DNA from: JALZUE01 sp051251725 | GTDB taxonomy: Bacteria; Pseudomonadota; Gammaproteobacteria; Enterobacterales; Alteromonadaceae | Assembly: GCA_051251725.1 (NCBI GenBank) | Contig: JBPOFN010000022.1 | Coordinates: forward strand, 6,710-70,709 | DNA length: 64,000 nucleotides | Reading direction: 5' to 3' | Shown here: piece after piece, positions 53,930-63,133 of the stretch | Layout: each line of letters starts with the position of its first letter | Position numbering within the stretch: position 1 is the stretch's first letter | The notes under the pieces: model-generated | The model's database searches: none | What the model was told of the DNA's origin: nothing | Seen by the model: the letters and a program-made list of their open reading frames with translations, nothing else | Made by a program: the position numbers and the translations under genes

Positions 53930-54305
53930 TAGGGGCTGTTGATCTTTCACGGTTAAATTTTGTTCGGCTCTTTAAAGATAGTAAACCGTTTTAATCGCGG
54001 CGAGCAGTGTGTAGCCTAGTCATTCTAAGCAAATACTGCTCACAGCTTCCGCATCCTGCTCACGCTAAGTACTTACATCCATGTAAGCAACAAAGAGTAA
54101 AACGTTTTTAGACGAATCCTTCGGACAGCGTTTGTAGGATATTTTTACGGCGTTGCCCCACACGGACGTGGGGTAAGGTGACTTTGCAGGAGCACAAAGT
54201 CTTTATCACCTTTTTATGTGGAATAACCACACGACAAAGGTTCTGCCTTGTATAAATACCCAACAAACTGCTGCAAAAACAATCTCGAAAGATCAACAGC
54301 CCCTA
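53930..54305. mobile_element. Miniature element with perfect 19-bp inverted ends
   Basis: The ends TAGGGGCTGTTGATCTTTC (53930-53948) and GAAAGATCAACAGCCCCTA (54287-54305) are perfect reverse complements. The 376-bp unit may have a TA target duplication (TA is the outermost pair on both sides). The interior has no credible gene but is rich in hairpins: CTTACAT/ATGTAAG at 54072-54087, then pairs CCCCAC/GTGGGG, AAGGTGA/TCACCTT and TGTGG/CCACA between 54155 and 54240. It fills most of the 499-bp gap 53830-54328. It is too short to encode a transposase, so it must be mobilised in trans if at all. Confidence 0.75.
54072..54087. repeat. Hairpin CTTACAT-CC-ATGTAAG
   Basis: A perfect 7-bp stem inside the miniature element. 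Compared with the hairpin at 3185-3200 it differs at stem positions where both arms change together. Confidence 0.6.
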
Positions 54306-54328
54306 GGTTAAACAAAGACAATAAATGC

Positions 54329-55582
54329 TTATTGCGTTAATAAAACAAGCTTTTCTTGCGCTTTTTCATGCCCTTTCGCAGCGGCTCGGCTAAGCCAAAA
54401 AAGTGCTTTTTCTTTATCTTCTAATAACAACGGTGATGGTGATTGATAGAGTAAATCGCCAAAGCGATACTCGGCTTTGGTTAAACCAAATTTAACTGCT
54501 TTCGTTAGCCAATATAAACCGAGGTCAATATTCCCTTCTTGATAAATTAAGTATTGAGCATAATCGTATTGCGCAAGTGCGTAATTATCTTGTGCCAATT
54601 CTTTTAATACTTGTTGGAAAGTTTGCGTTTGTTTAGCGCCGATTACATCGCCGTAAGCTCTTAATATATTGGCATAAATATATTTTGCGTTGATATCTTC
54701 TTGTGCAGATTTTTTAATTTTTAAAAAATATTTATAGCGTTGTGGGTATTTATTTCTAAAGCTATTTTTACCGTGCACGCCAACTCGCCTTTCGGTGACC
54801 AGGCCAAATTGCTCAGTACTTTTTTCATTACGTAGCGCCGGTGAAAACTCACTTTTTAATACAGACTTAATAATAACGTCGTCAAATCTGTCAATTGGCC
54901 ATGAAAAAAGAACCTCAGGATCAACTACTTTCCCACTCTTATTAACATCATGTTGAATGATCACTAAACCAGACTCGTCTTCTAGCCCTAACTTATCTAA
55001 ATTGTCATAAGCATTATGGCGGTAGCCGGTATTTAATTTGGCGATTAACTCAGCCGTTTGATTAGCATTAGCTTTTCTCGCTCGCGCTAATTTATCTAGG
55101 TATTGTGCGTCTTCTTGTCTAAGTTCAAAATTAACTAATTCTTTTGCTGGCTGCGTTATTAATTGGCGTTCGATATTTTTATCTAATATTAACGGATAAA
55201 TTGCCGTAAATAAGGCAAGTTCACTGTATTTCTTGCCATATTCAGTCGCTAACGCTTTCGCTGATATTTTTTGTTCCGCTGTTAATTCCAAATAAACTTG
55301 ATTGGCAAATTTGCCAGCGTTATCGATTTTTTGCTCTGCCGCTAAAAACAGCCAAGCAAATGCGGTTAATTTATCAACCTTACCGGTTTTACCTTGATAA
55401 TGAAGTAATCCTAAGGTTAGCTGCGCTTCACCATTTCCTATTGTAGCAATATTTTCCAGATGTTTTTGTGCCGTGGTAAAGTCGCTATTTTCAATTGCTT
55501 TATTAGCGATTAACAAATTAGCGTTGCTAGAAAATGACAAACTACATAGGAGTAATAGGGATATTTTAATTACTTTTTTCAC
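54329..55582 (-). CDS. Sel1-repeat protein with a TonB-like domain
   Basis: A 417-residue secreted protein. A signal peptide (about 1-21) is followed by Sel1/TPR-like repeats (about 25-110: N-G-E-A-Q-L-T-L-G-L-L-H-Y-Q-G-K). A segment of about 195-270 (L-V-I-I-Q-H-D-V-N-K-S-G-K-V-V-D-P-E-V-L, K-S-E-F-S-P-A-L-R) looks like the C-terminal domain of TonB. A second Sel1 set lies at about 300-410 (A-Q-Y-D-Y-A-Q-Y-L-I-Y-Q-E-G). No proline-rich spacer or N-terminal TonB anchor is seen, so it is not a standard energy transducer. The role is unknown. It lies downstream of the polysaccharidase genes on the same strand, beyond a terminator. Confidence 0.7.
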   Translation of the reverse strand: MKKVIKISLLLLCSLSFSSNANLLIANKAIENSDFTTAQKHLENIATIGNGEAQLTLGLLHYQGKTGKVDKLTAFAWLFLAAEQKIDNAGKFANQVYLELTAEQKISAKALATEYGKKYSELALFTAIYPLILDKNIERQLITQPAKELVNFELRQEDAQYLDKLARARKANANQTAELIAKLNTGYRHNAYDNLDKLGLEDESGLVIIQHDVNKSGKVVDPEVLFSWPIDRFDDVIIKSVLKSEFSPALRNEKSTEQFGLVTERRVGVHGKNSFRNKYPQRYKYFLKIKKSAQEDINAKYIYANILRAYGDVIGAKQTQTFQQVLKELAQDNYALAQYDYAQYLIYQEGNIDLGLYWLTKAVKFGLTKAEYRFGDLLYQSPSPLLLEDKEKALFWLSRAAAKGHEKAQEKLVLLTQ

Positions 55583-55731
55583 TGCTCATCCTTAAATAAA
55601 ATAAAGTTCATTTACAAACCAACCGATTTAAATATAAATAAATTAGTTTCAGTATATAAGAATTATGTAATAAAGAAAGCACTAATAAGAAGTAATACGT
55701 TAGTGCTGGGCGAGCGCTGAACCTTGTTAAC

Positions 55732-55761
55732 AAAAAAGCAGGCAAGCTTGTGCTTACCCGC
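55732..55761 (-). terminator. Terminator of the 764-residue beta-helix gene
   Basis: GCAGGCAAGC pairs with GCTTACCCGC (two G-T pairs) around TTGT, with a T-run on the reverse strand (A-run at 55732-55737). Confidence 0.85.
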
Positions 55762-55825
55762 TTAATTTATTTAACTTATTGTCATTAACGACACAGCAAA
55801 AGACAGCGGCGTCGGTAGACTCAGG

Positions 55826-58120
55826 TTATTTATTGATAAATTCTGTCGCCCTTGTGCCATTTGGTTCACGCATATCACCGCGATACAAAATTAACGTTTC
55901 TTCAGGTAAACCGTTAGAAGTGATATTTGCTTGTGAAAAATCTACCGGATAAAAACCTACCTTAGCAGATTGATCTCCAACTTCATTTTTTGACATCATA
56001 GATAAGGCTAAAACAGGTGCAGTAGGAAATATTTTATACCAACGTGTACCTGAAGGATTATCAAAGCTGTTAGGTGTAAGTGCCGCTAATTGAGCTGGTG
56101 TTTGTGCACCTACAACTTTTTTCTCTTGTAAGTCATTACGGGTAAGTTGGTTAATGTTTTTACCGTGTAAATTGGCAAGATATTCACGATGAGCATCAGT
56201 GATCAAATATGTTATGTTATTACCTACTTCCGCAACAGGCGCGTTAAAGACAGTTTGGGTTAATGATATATCCCCTTTAATCACCAAATTATTGATGCGA
56301 CCACGGGTTAAATCTCGGCAACTGGTTTTACAATTAAATGAGCCTTTACCCACAAGTAACGCCGTGCCACTGTCAATCGCTTCAATATTTTCAACGGTAA
56401 TATCTTTCATAATTTTAGCGTGTGGTTTTAACCAAACTCCGGTAAAACCATTGGTGACTTTAACGTTCGAGATATTAATTTTATTCATCGACGATAAATA
56501 AGGACCTGAACGGTTAAAGTTGTCGTTATCAGTACCATTACCCGCTTCAACGCGGACACCAATGCCATTAAAAGCTTCAATGTTATCTATTTCTATCCAG
56601 TCACCACCATACACCTGCACCACACCATAGCCGGTATGGGCGTTCGTTGCTTTGATATTTTTAATTGAACCTTTTAACGGCGTACGGCCATAAGTAGGAT
56701 TACGTTTAATGGCAAACATATCGGGAATAATTCGGCCGCGATTATCAATAAAGTCACCATTATTATTCGTTGCTAATGGTGCATTGATACTGTTCATTGG
56801 CGTGTTTGGGCCACCATCGTTGTCATAGCGGTTTTCTAGAAAGACCGGTGTTGAACCAAAACGCCAAGCATAAGCACCATCTTTATAATCGGCGTCAGCA
56901 AACATTTGCACGGCAACCGATTCGGTATGATTATCTCTGATATAAATATCTGAAATTGCGAAATTCTCAACATAGAACAATCCAACCGGAATCGCCCTTG
57001 TTAAATTAACAACGCCGTTACCATTACCGCCATTCATATAACCGTAGTTATGCGGCATATTGCTGGTGGCATCAATAATAAACTTTCGACCGGGAATGGT
57101 TGATCTTATTTCAACATTTTCAACTCGATCTGCTAATAAATTCGCCGGGCCGTTACTGCGACCAAAGGTAAAAAGAAATTGCCTATTAGGATTACTATTG
57201 GCACTTCCTGTTGGATACTTATCCTCTTTAGTCCCGCGCATTTCTAGGATTACACCCGGTTCGACTTCAATACGGACATTAGCGGGCACAGCAATATGAG
57301 ATAAACTAAAACGCTTTTGACTGCCATTAGCACGTAAGATGACAACGCCACCATTACTTTCATTCTTTGCCTGATTTAACGCAGTTTTTAACCGAGCCGT
57401 GTCATTCACCGTATTGGTAAAATTAGCTGCTGCGGTTAGCTCTGTTGGGTTGTTATCGAAAACTTTATTTTCAAAAAAACCGATGTTTGCACCGGTATAA
57501 CCGGCTAAGTCAGTATCCGTAGGTAGTGTTCCGCTCGGCGGCAGAGTAACCGGAGGAGGCGTGCTGCCTGATTCAACAACAAGTTTGCCAACCGCGGCAA
57601 TATCGCGAACCCCAACGGTGAAACCATCTGGCGATTGCAGAAAAAAACGTAATTCGTCTGCTTCAATGCTTGGATCCGCGGTATATCGCGTCCAGCCACC
57701 ATCATTACTTGTTTGCCATGGCACTAGGTTCTTCCAAGTACCATCAACTTTATTTTGGACCCGCCACCTTGATACTTGCTGGTTAGCAGAGTTATCTTCT
57801 CGTAATGAAAAACTTAAGTTGTTAGCCGTTGGAAATTCAAAACTTACCCAAGCACTTTTATCGCTTGCTTTTGCTTCTTTAGAAATATCACCGGCTAAAA
57901 CATTTTTTAAGGTATCAAGATCCCAGCGATTACTTGCACTTGAGAAGGTGTTGTCTGTTGCCAAGTCAAAGCTTTCACCTGGTTCAACGGCGAAAGTTGG
58001 TGTTAAGCTTGCACCTAAAATTATTGAGGTTAATAAACTACGTAGTAGTGTGTTTTTTGAAAAATTAATTATGTGGTTACTTTTTATCTTACTGTGATTT
58101 TTATTTCTATTGTTATTCAT
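55826..58120 (-). CDS. Secreted beta-helix polysaccharidase, GH82 (iota-carrageenase)-like, short paralog
   Basis: A 764-residue secreted protein with a signal peptide (about 20-45, ending T-F-A). It has a discoidin/CBM-like domain (about 50-185), a proline-rich linker (about 187-200) and a right-handed beta-helix (about 205-764). The helix segment Q502-V-Y-G-G-D ... G-I-G-V-R-V-E525 ... K-P-H567 aligns in order with Gln222, Glu245 and His281 of Alteromonas iota-carrageenase CgiA, with the same 23-residue Gln-to-Glu spacing. CgiA has E-T-D here; this protein has E-A-G, so the second acid (Asp247) is missing. A six-residue insertion after the motif brings D531 and D533. The substrate may therefore differ, or the protein may be inactive. 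Its own terminator and an AGGGG site before the ATG mark it as a separate unit. Confidence 0.65.
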   Translation of the reverse strand: MNNNRNKNHSKIKSNHIINFSKNTLLRSLLTSIILGASLTPTFAVEPGESFDLATDNTFSSASNRWDLDTLKNVLAGDISKEAKASDKSAWVSFEFPTANNLSFSLREDNSANQQVSRWRVQNKVDGTWKNLVPWQTSNDGGWTRYTADPSIEADELRFFLQSPDGFTVGVRDIAAVGKLVVESGSTPPPVTLPPSGTLPTDTDLAGYTGANIGFFENKVFDNNPTELTAAANFTNTVNDTARLKTALNQAKNESNGGVVILRANGSQKRFSLSHIAVPANVRIEVEPGVILEMRGTKEDKYPTGSANSNPNRQFLFTFGRSNGPANLLADRVENVEIRSTIPGRKFIIDATSNMPHNYGYMNGGNGNGVVNLTRAIPVGLFYVENFAISDIYIRDNHTESVAVQMFADADYKDGAYAWRFGSTPVFLENRYDNDGGPNTPMNSINAPLATNNNGDFIDNRGRIIPDMFAIKRNPTYGRTPLKGSIKNIKATNAHTGYGVVQVYGGDWIEIDNIEAFNGIGVRVEAGNGTDNDNFNRSGPYLSSMNKINISNVKVTNGFTGVWLKPHAKIMKDITVENIEAIDSGTALLVGKGSFNCKTSCRDLTRGRINNLVIKGDISLTQTVFNAPVAEVGNNITYLITDAHREYLANLHGKNINQLTRNDLQEKKVVGAQTPAQLAALTPNSFDNPSGTRWYKIFPTAPVLALSMMSKNEVGDQSAKVGFYPVDFSQANITSNGLPEETLILYRGDMREPNGTRATEFINK

Positions 58121-58196
58121 CAGACATTATTCCCCTAAATCTATTTTAATTATTTATGTTGTACGTTTGTTAAAACTTTAATTACTACTCCTGGTT

Positions 58197-58234
58197 AAAA
58201 AAAAGGGAATAAAGTTTTTGCTTTATTCCCTTTT
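58197..58234. terminator. Bidirectional terminator between the two beta-helix genes
   Basis: AAAAGGGAATAAAG/CTTTATTCCCTTTT is a perfect 14-bp stem with a six-base loop. The A-run before it is a T-run on the reverse strand. Confidence 0.85.
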
Positions 58235-58249
58235 ATTTATTTTCAAATA

Positions 58250-61200
58250 TTATTTATTAATGAAGTCTGTTGCTGGTGTCCCATTAGGCTCACGCATGTC
58301 GCCGCGATACAAAATCAGGGTTTCTTCAGGTAAGCCATCAGAAACAATATTTGCTTGTGAGAAATCAACTGGGTAGAAACCAATCTTAGCGGATTCATCA
58401 CCGACCTCTGTTTCAGATAACATCGACAAAGCCAATATCGGCGCCGTGGGAAATATTTTATACCAACGTGTACCTGAAGGATTATCAAAGCTGTTAGGTG
58501 TAAGTGCCGCTAATTGCTCTGGTGTTTGCAAACCTGTAATTGATTTTTCTTGCAAGTCGCCTCGGGTTAATTGGCTCATCTCTTTACCATGAAGGTTCGC
58601 TAAATACTGACGATGTGCATCGGTGATCAAATAAGTAATATTGTTACCTACTTCAGCCACAGGTTTGTTAAAAACCGTTTGTCTTAGCGTGATATCACCT
58701 TTGATCACTAAGTTATTAATACGACCTCGGGTTAAATCACGACAACTCGTTTTACAATTAAAAGTGCCCTTACCCACTAATAAAGCGGTGCCACTATCAA
58801 TCGCTTCAACGTTTTCAACTGAGATGTCTTTCATGATTTTAGCGTGTGGTTTTAACCAGACCCCAGTAAAACCATTAGTGACTTTCACATTCGATATTTT
58901 GATCTTATTCATCGAAGAATAATAAGGACCTGAGCGGTTGAAATTATCGTTATCTGTACCATTACCAGCTTCCACACGAACGCCAATACCATTAAATGCT
59001 TCGATATTGTCAATTTCAATCCAGTCGCCACCATAAACTTGCACCACACCATAACCAGTATGGGCATGAGTCGCCTTGATGTTTTTGATCGAGCCTTTTA
59101 CCGGCGTACGAGCATAAGTAGGGTTACGCTGGATCGCGAACATATCAGGGATAATATCGCCTGCGTCATTAATAAAATCACCATATACATTGGTCGCCAG
59201 TGGAATATTAACCGGATTCATTGGCCGATTCAGGCTAGCACTGCCTTCAGGGTTTTTAACATAACGATCTTCTAAATAAAGCGGTGTAGAACCAAAACGA
59301 TAGGTATAAGAGCCGTCTTGATAATCAGCATCTGCAAACATTTGAACCGCAACAGACTCAGTATGATTATCTTCAATATTCACATCTGAGATGGCGAAAT
59401 TTTTAACATAAAACAAACCAATAGGTATTGCGCGAGTTAAATTAACCACGCCGTTACCATTACCGCCAACCATATAACCATAGTCATGTGGCATATTGGT
59501 TGTTGCATCAATGGTAAATTTTTCACCTGCAACGGTTGATCTAACTTCCACGTTCTCTATGCGATTTGCCAGTAAGTTACTTGGACCGTTGCTGCGGCCA
59601 AACGAGAACAAAAACTGTCGGTTAGGTTTGTTTTTATTGTTATGGTCATTTGCGCTAGTTGGATATAAGTCTTCCTTAATACCGCGCATCTCTAACACTA
59701 CGCCGGGTTCAACTTCAATGCGTACGTTTGACGGCACCGCAATATGCGATAGGCTGAATCGGTTTTGGCCATTACTATTGGCTAATAATCTAACAACACC
59801 ACCGTCAGTTTCATTTTTGGCTTGATTTAATGCCGTTTTTAAGCGCGCTGTATCATTAACCGTATCAACAAACTCATCAGCAGCGACTAACTCTTCAGGG
59901 GTATCATCAAAAACTTTGTTTTCAAAATAACCAACATCAAGGGTAGTAACACCAAATTCGTCGGTATAACCGGTATAACCTGAAAGGTCTGTATCTATTG
60001 ATGGCAGCGTATCAGGATCTTGCTCTGGTAACGGCTCTGGCACAGTGATGGTGCCATAGCTAACAACTGAAAGTTGGCTGATGCCTAAATTTGAACCGTC
60101 AGTTGTCGAAAATCTAAATCGAATAAGATTGGCTGAAACATTAGGATTAGCAGTAAAGGTATTTAGGCCAATCGTTGCGTCACTCCAACTTTTTAAAACA
60201 ACCCAGCCACTGTCATTTTTGTAGGCAACTTCCCAACTAGTAACAAGGTTGTCGGGGTTATCATCTTGAACAAAGCTAAATGCTAATCTGGCATTTTGTT
60301 CAATATTAAAAATCACGTAGACATTATCATTCGCTGCACCAACTAAGGTTGCAACCGCTTCTTGGGTATTATCAACATTAACAACATTTGATAATTGAGC
60401 GCGGTCCCAATGGCTACTTGGGCTCATATTTTCAACAACTAACAAGTTTGCTGATGGTTCAGGTGTTGGTTCTGGCTCAGGCGTTGGTTCAGGCTCAGGC
60501 GTTGGTTCTGTTTCAGGTGTTGGTTCTGGTTCAGGTGTTGGCACATAAGGCAATTGTGATGCGCCAGTAATAACCATTGAATATTCATCAATTGCAAACT
60601 TTGCCCCGGGTGAGGTTTGTTGCCATCTAAAGTCCGCAACCATATGTGTTGGCGCCGCAGGGGTTGAACCAAACACGACCCAAGTTTCAGGAATTGTAAA
60701 CTGCTGTTCATTTGTGCCATCAACAACAAATTCTTTATAAACCCACTTACCGTGATCTGCTACCCTAATATCAGTAGAAAATAAAACACCTTCGCTGCGT
60801 CTTTGATTAATACCACCTGACGATAACGATTTCTCAGGGTAGATGGTATGCAGTATTTGGGTATCGACAGGGTTTGGATGGGTCACTTTAATCCAAGCGG
60901 CAACCTTAAAGCGTTCACCGACATTAATAGCAGTACTTAATTGATCAAAAACTGCGGTTTCATTCCAATCGGCATTATTATTACTGTTCCAATATTGCAA
61001 TCCGTTATTGTTATTGCTGCCGCCAAGATTAACCCCTTTTGACCATTCAATCGCTTGGCCAACAATACCATCACTGACAATATCAACGGTACCGAAGTTG
61101 GCATTCATTGGTCTTATCAACGAGTCAATTGGATCACTTTCAAAGTCGGTATCTAATGAAAAGGTTGGGTTGTTAAGATCATTGCAAGCGGCATTATTCT

Positions 61201-61912
61201 CTACCGTGAAATCAATTGATGTTTCATGCTCCTCACCATTAACGTCAGTGTAAATGGCAGTAACAACTGATCCTCCCAACGTATGTGGGTTAAATTTAAT
61301 TAACGCTGTTTCACTACTAAGGCCATTAAGTGTTTCATTTTCTACGCTTATATCAGCGCCGGTAAAGCTAATATCAAAACCAGCAGGAAAGTCACCTTCA
61401 GACCAGCTTGCTGTTAATTCAACCGGCGTACATGAAGAAATAGTTTGATGATCAGTGTTTAATATTACATCACCGATCACGGGGGTTGGTGCAGCAGTGA
61501 CAAACTGCTGCAATTCTGCTGTGTAAGCAAATGCTGCTCGTTTAGCAGCAAAATAAATTTGCGTACTATCACTAACAGAGGGAATATCAAAATAAGGCAA
61601 GCCGTTTGCATCTGTGCCTGATGCATCAAGTACATCATGACTGGTACTAGTAACAACGAGTCTTAATGAATCTGAAAGTTCAGACACATCAGAGATAACA
61701 ATATTATTAAAGGTGTAATATCCAACACGACGTTTAGTGTACCGCTCACTCTGTTCAATAGAAGCTTCTGCGACCTTAACCCAAGAACCATCAACTGCCA
61801 GTGCATGAAATGATAATTGTCCGGCAAAAGCCACAAGGATCAGCGAAACAACACTCCGCTGGACATTTTTAACTTTGTTCAATAACAAACGGGATAAATT
61901 GGTGTTAACCAT
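58250..61912 (-). CDS. Secreted multidomain beta-helix polysaccharidase, GH82-like, long paralog
   Basis: A 1220-residue secreted protein. A signal peptide (about 15-39) is followed by two beta-rich domains (about 40-250). A carbohydrate-binding-like domain comes next (about 255-450, ending D-E-Y-S-M-V-I-T-G). A T-P-E-P-E-P linker (about 455-490) is encoded by 18-base repeats. Then come a discoidin-like domain (about 495-625) and a beta-helix (about 635-1220). The last two domains are close homologs of the neighbouring gene. The key positions are Q958, E981, G983 and H1023, with the same E-A-G in place of E-T-D. A GGAGAA site precedes the ATG. It follows the PEP-CTERM gene by 88 bases on the same strand and may be co-transcribed with it. 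GH82 membership is inferred from a recalled sequence. Confidence 0.65.
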   Translation of the reverse strand: MVNTNLSRLLLNKVKNVQRSVVSLILVAFAGQLSFHALAVDGSWVKVAEASIEQSERYTKRRVGYYTFNNIVISDVSELSDSLRLVVTSTSHDVLDASGTDANGLPYFDIPSVSDSTQIYFAAKRAAFAYTAELQQFVTAAPTPVIGDVILNTDHQTISSCTPVELTASWSEGDFPAGFDISFTGADISVENETLNGLSSETALIKFNPHTLGGSVVTAIYTDVNGEEHETSIDFTVENNAACNDLNNPTFSLDTDFESDPIDSLIRPMNANFGTVDIVSDGIVGQAIEWSKGVNLGGSNNNNGLQYWNSNNNADWNETAVFDQLSTAINVGERFKVAAWIKVTHPNPVDTQILHTIYPEKSLSSGGINQRRSEGVLFSTDIRVADHGKWVYKEFVVDGTNEQQFTIPETWVVFGSTPAAPTHMVADFRWQQTSPGAKFAIDEYSMVITGASQLPYVPTPEPEPTPETEPTPEPEPTPEPEPTPEPSANLLVVENMSPSSHWDRAQLSNVVNVDNTQEAVATLVGAANDNVYVIFNIEQNARLAFSFVQDDNPDNLVTSWEVAYKNDSGWVVLKSWSDATIGLNTFTANPNVSANLIRFRFSTTDGSNLGISQLSVVSYGTITVPEPLPEQDPDTLPSIDTDLSGYTGYTDEFGVTTLDVGYFENKVFDDTPEELVAADEFVDTVNDTARLKTALNQAKNETDGGVVRLLANSNGQNRFSLSHIAVPSNVRIEVEPGVVLEMRGIKEDLYPTSANDHNNKNKPNRQFLFSFGRSNGPSNLLANRIENVEVRSTVAGEKFTIDATTNMPHDYGYMVGGNGNGVVNLTRAIPIGLFYVKNFAISDVNIEDNHTESVAVQMFADADYQDGSYTYRFGSTPLYLEDRYVKNPEGSASLNRPMNPVNIPLATNVYGDFINDAGDIIPDMFAIQRNPTYARTPVKGSIKNIKATHAHTGYGVVQVYGGDWIEIDNIEAFNGIGVRVEAGNGTDNDNFNRSGPYYSSMNKIKISNVKVTNGFTGVWLKPHAKIMKDISVENVEAIDSGTALLVGKGTFNCKTSCRDLTRGRINNLVIKGDITLRQTVFNKPVAEVGNNITYLITDAHRQYLANLHGKEMSQLTRGDLQEKSITGLQTPEQLAALTPNSFDNPSGTRWYKIFPTAPILALSMLSETEVGDESAKIGFYPVDFSQANIVSDGLPEETLILYRGDMREPNGTPATDFINK

Positions 61913-62000
61913 TTATATTCTCCAAAATACTATAAATGCCGCCATATAAAATTTTCATCTATTTTATGGCCGCTTAATCTGCTCAAATCAGCGATCTAAT

Positions 62001-62630
62001 CTATTTCTCATTGGTTGAGCGGGTGAACATACGGCGGCTCAGCGCAAGCAATGCAAAAGCAAATATTGCAAATGATGATGGCTCCGGCACAGATAAAGAC
62101 TGTTCGCTGATAGAAATGTTAGAAACCGTCAAATAATCATCGTAAGTAAAATTTTCATCTTCAAGGCCAAACTCTAATGCTACAAAAGAACCGGCATAGT
62201 GACTAATATCAACAGTTAAGCCGTTGTTAATAAAATCATGTAGTAGGTCAAGGTTTTCATCAACTAAGGTGACGTAAGCATGATCAGCTAAAAAATCAAA
62301 GTTTAGTGAAAGCTCAAAGGCGTTGGCAGCAACTTCAAACTCTTGAAAAAGGTAAAGGCCAAAATACTCATTGACGCCATCAACAGAAGTATTAAGCGTT
62401 ACACTGTTAGTAGCCGTTGAAAAGTTATCGGTAAAATCGTTAAAGTCAGTTACCGGCTGATAATAATGCTCCTGAGATCCATCAAAATAGCTATAGTCTG
62501 CATTCCAATTAGTAAGCCCATCACTAAAATCATTATTAATAAGACCCGCAAAAGCAGAGCCACTCAGAACTAAACCAGCCGCTAAACAGGCTGGTTTTAA
62601 TATTTTTTTATACTCAAAGTTTAATTTCAT
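62001..62630 (-). CDS. PEP-CTERM sorting-domain protein
   Basis: A 209-residue exported protein. A signal peptide (about 10-27, A-G-S-A-F-A-like end) is followed by an Asp/Asn/Phe-rich beta domain (D-F-N-D-F-T-D-N-F). The tail V-P-E-P-S-S-F, a hydrophobic stretch and R-R form a PEP-CTERM signal, which is processed by an exosortase. Such proteins are often linked to exopolysaccharide or biofilm matrix; its own function is unknown. AGGAAA before the ATG at 62630 supports this start; a longer frame to 62714 adds 28 unsupported residues. No exosortase gene is in the window. It lies upstream of the long beta-helix gene, with only a weak imperfect hairpin (61937-61975) between. Confidence 0.8.
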   Translation of the reverse strand: MKLNFEYKKILKPACLAAGLVLSGSAFAGLINNDFSDGLTNWNADYSYFDGSQEHYYQPVTDFNDFTDNFSTATNSVTLNTSVDGVNEYFGLYLFQEFEVAANAFELSLNFDFLADHAYVTLVDENLDLLHDFINNGLTVDISHYAGSFVALEFGLEDENFTYDDYLTVSNISISEQSLSVPEPSSFAIFAFALLALSRRMFTRSTNEK

Positions 62631-63133
62631 TATTATTTTCCTAACATGATTTTTAAAATACGTTTGATCAGTGAACAACAGTTGCGCCGAGCCAACATTT
62701 TTATTATTTTTCACGGCACAAAAACAAATCAGACAAATACAAAGGTATGATCTTTATATTTATACAATGTATATGAGTGGTTAAACTTTGTAAACCAGAA
62801 GAAATTGATCCAAGTTCAAAGCACAATAAGTAGAATTGTTATTCTGACTTCTTGGCTAGCGCTATTACCTATCGTATCTAGCTAGCTAAAAACATGAAGT
62901 TATTGAAGAAAGTGAAAATTAAGCGCAGCTATTAAACTGACTGCAATTCGTTTTTAGCGGCATTAATTTTTAGTGAATAAATTTACATTTTTATAACACT
63001 AATAAATATAGGACCTTGGTTTAGAGGATATTTGAATAACTTTTGTGGCGTTTTACGGTGATACGGTAATCCACCCGAAAAATAAGGGCAGACAAAAAAG
63101 CTGTTGCCAGAAAATAACTAAAGCCGTTAAAGC

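Noticed and set aside
54108..54296. Reverse-strand open frame of 62 codons inside the miniature element
   Set aside because: It runs through several hairpins and into the terminal repeat, has no ribosome binding site, and looks like a by-product of the structured sequence.
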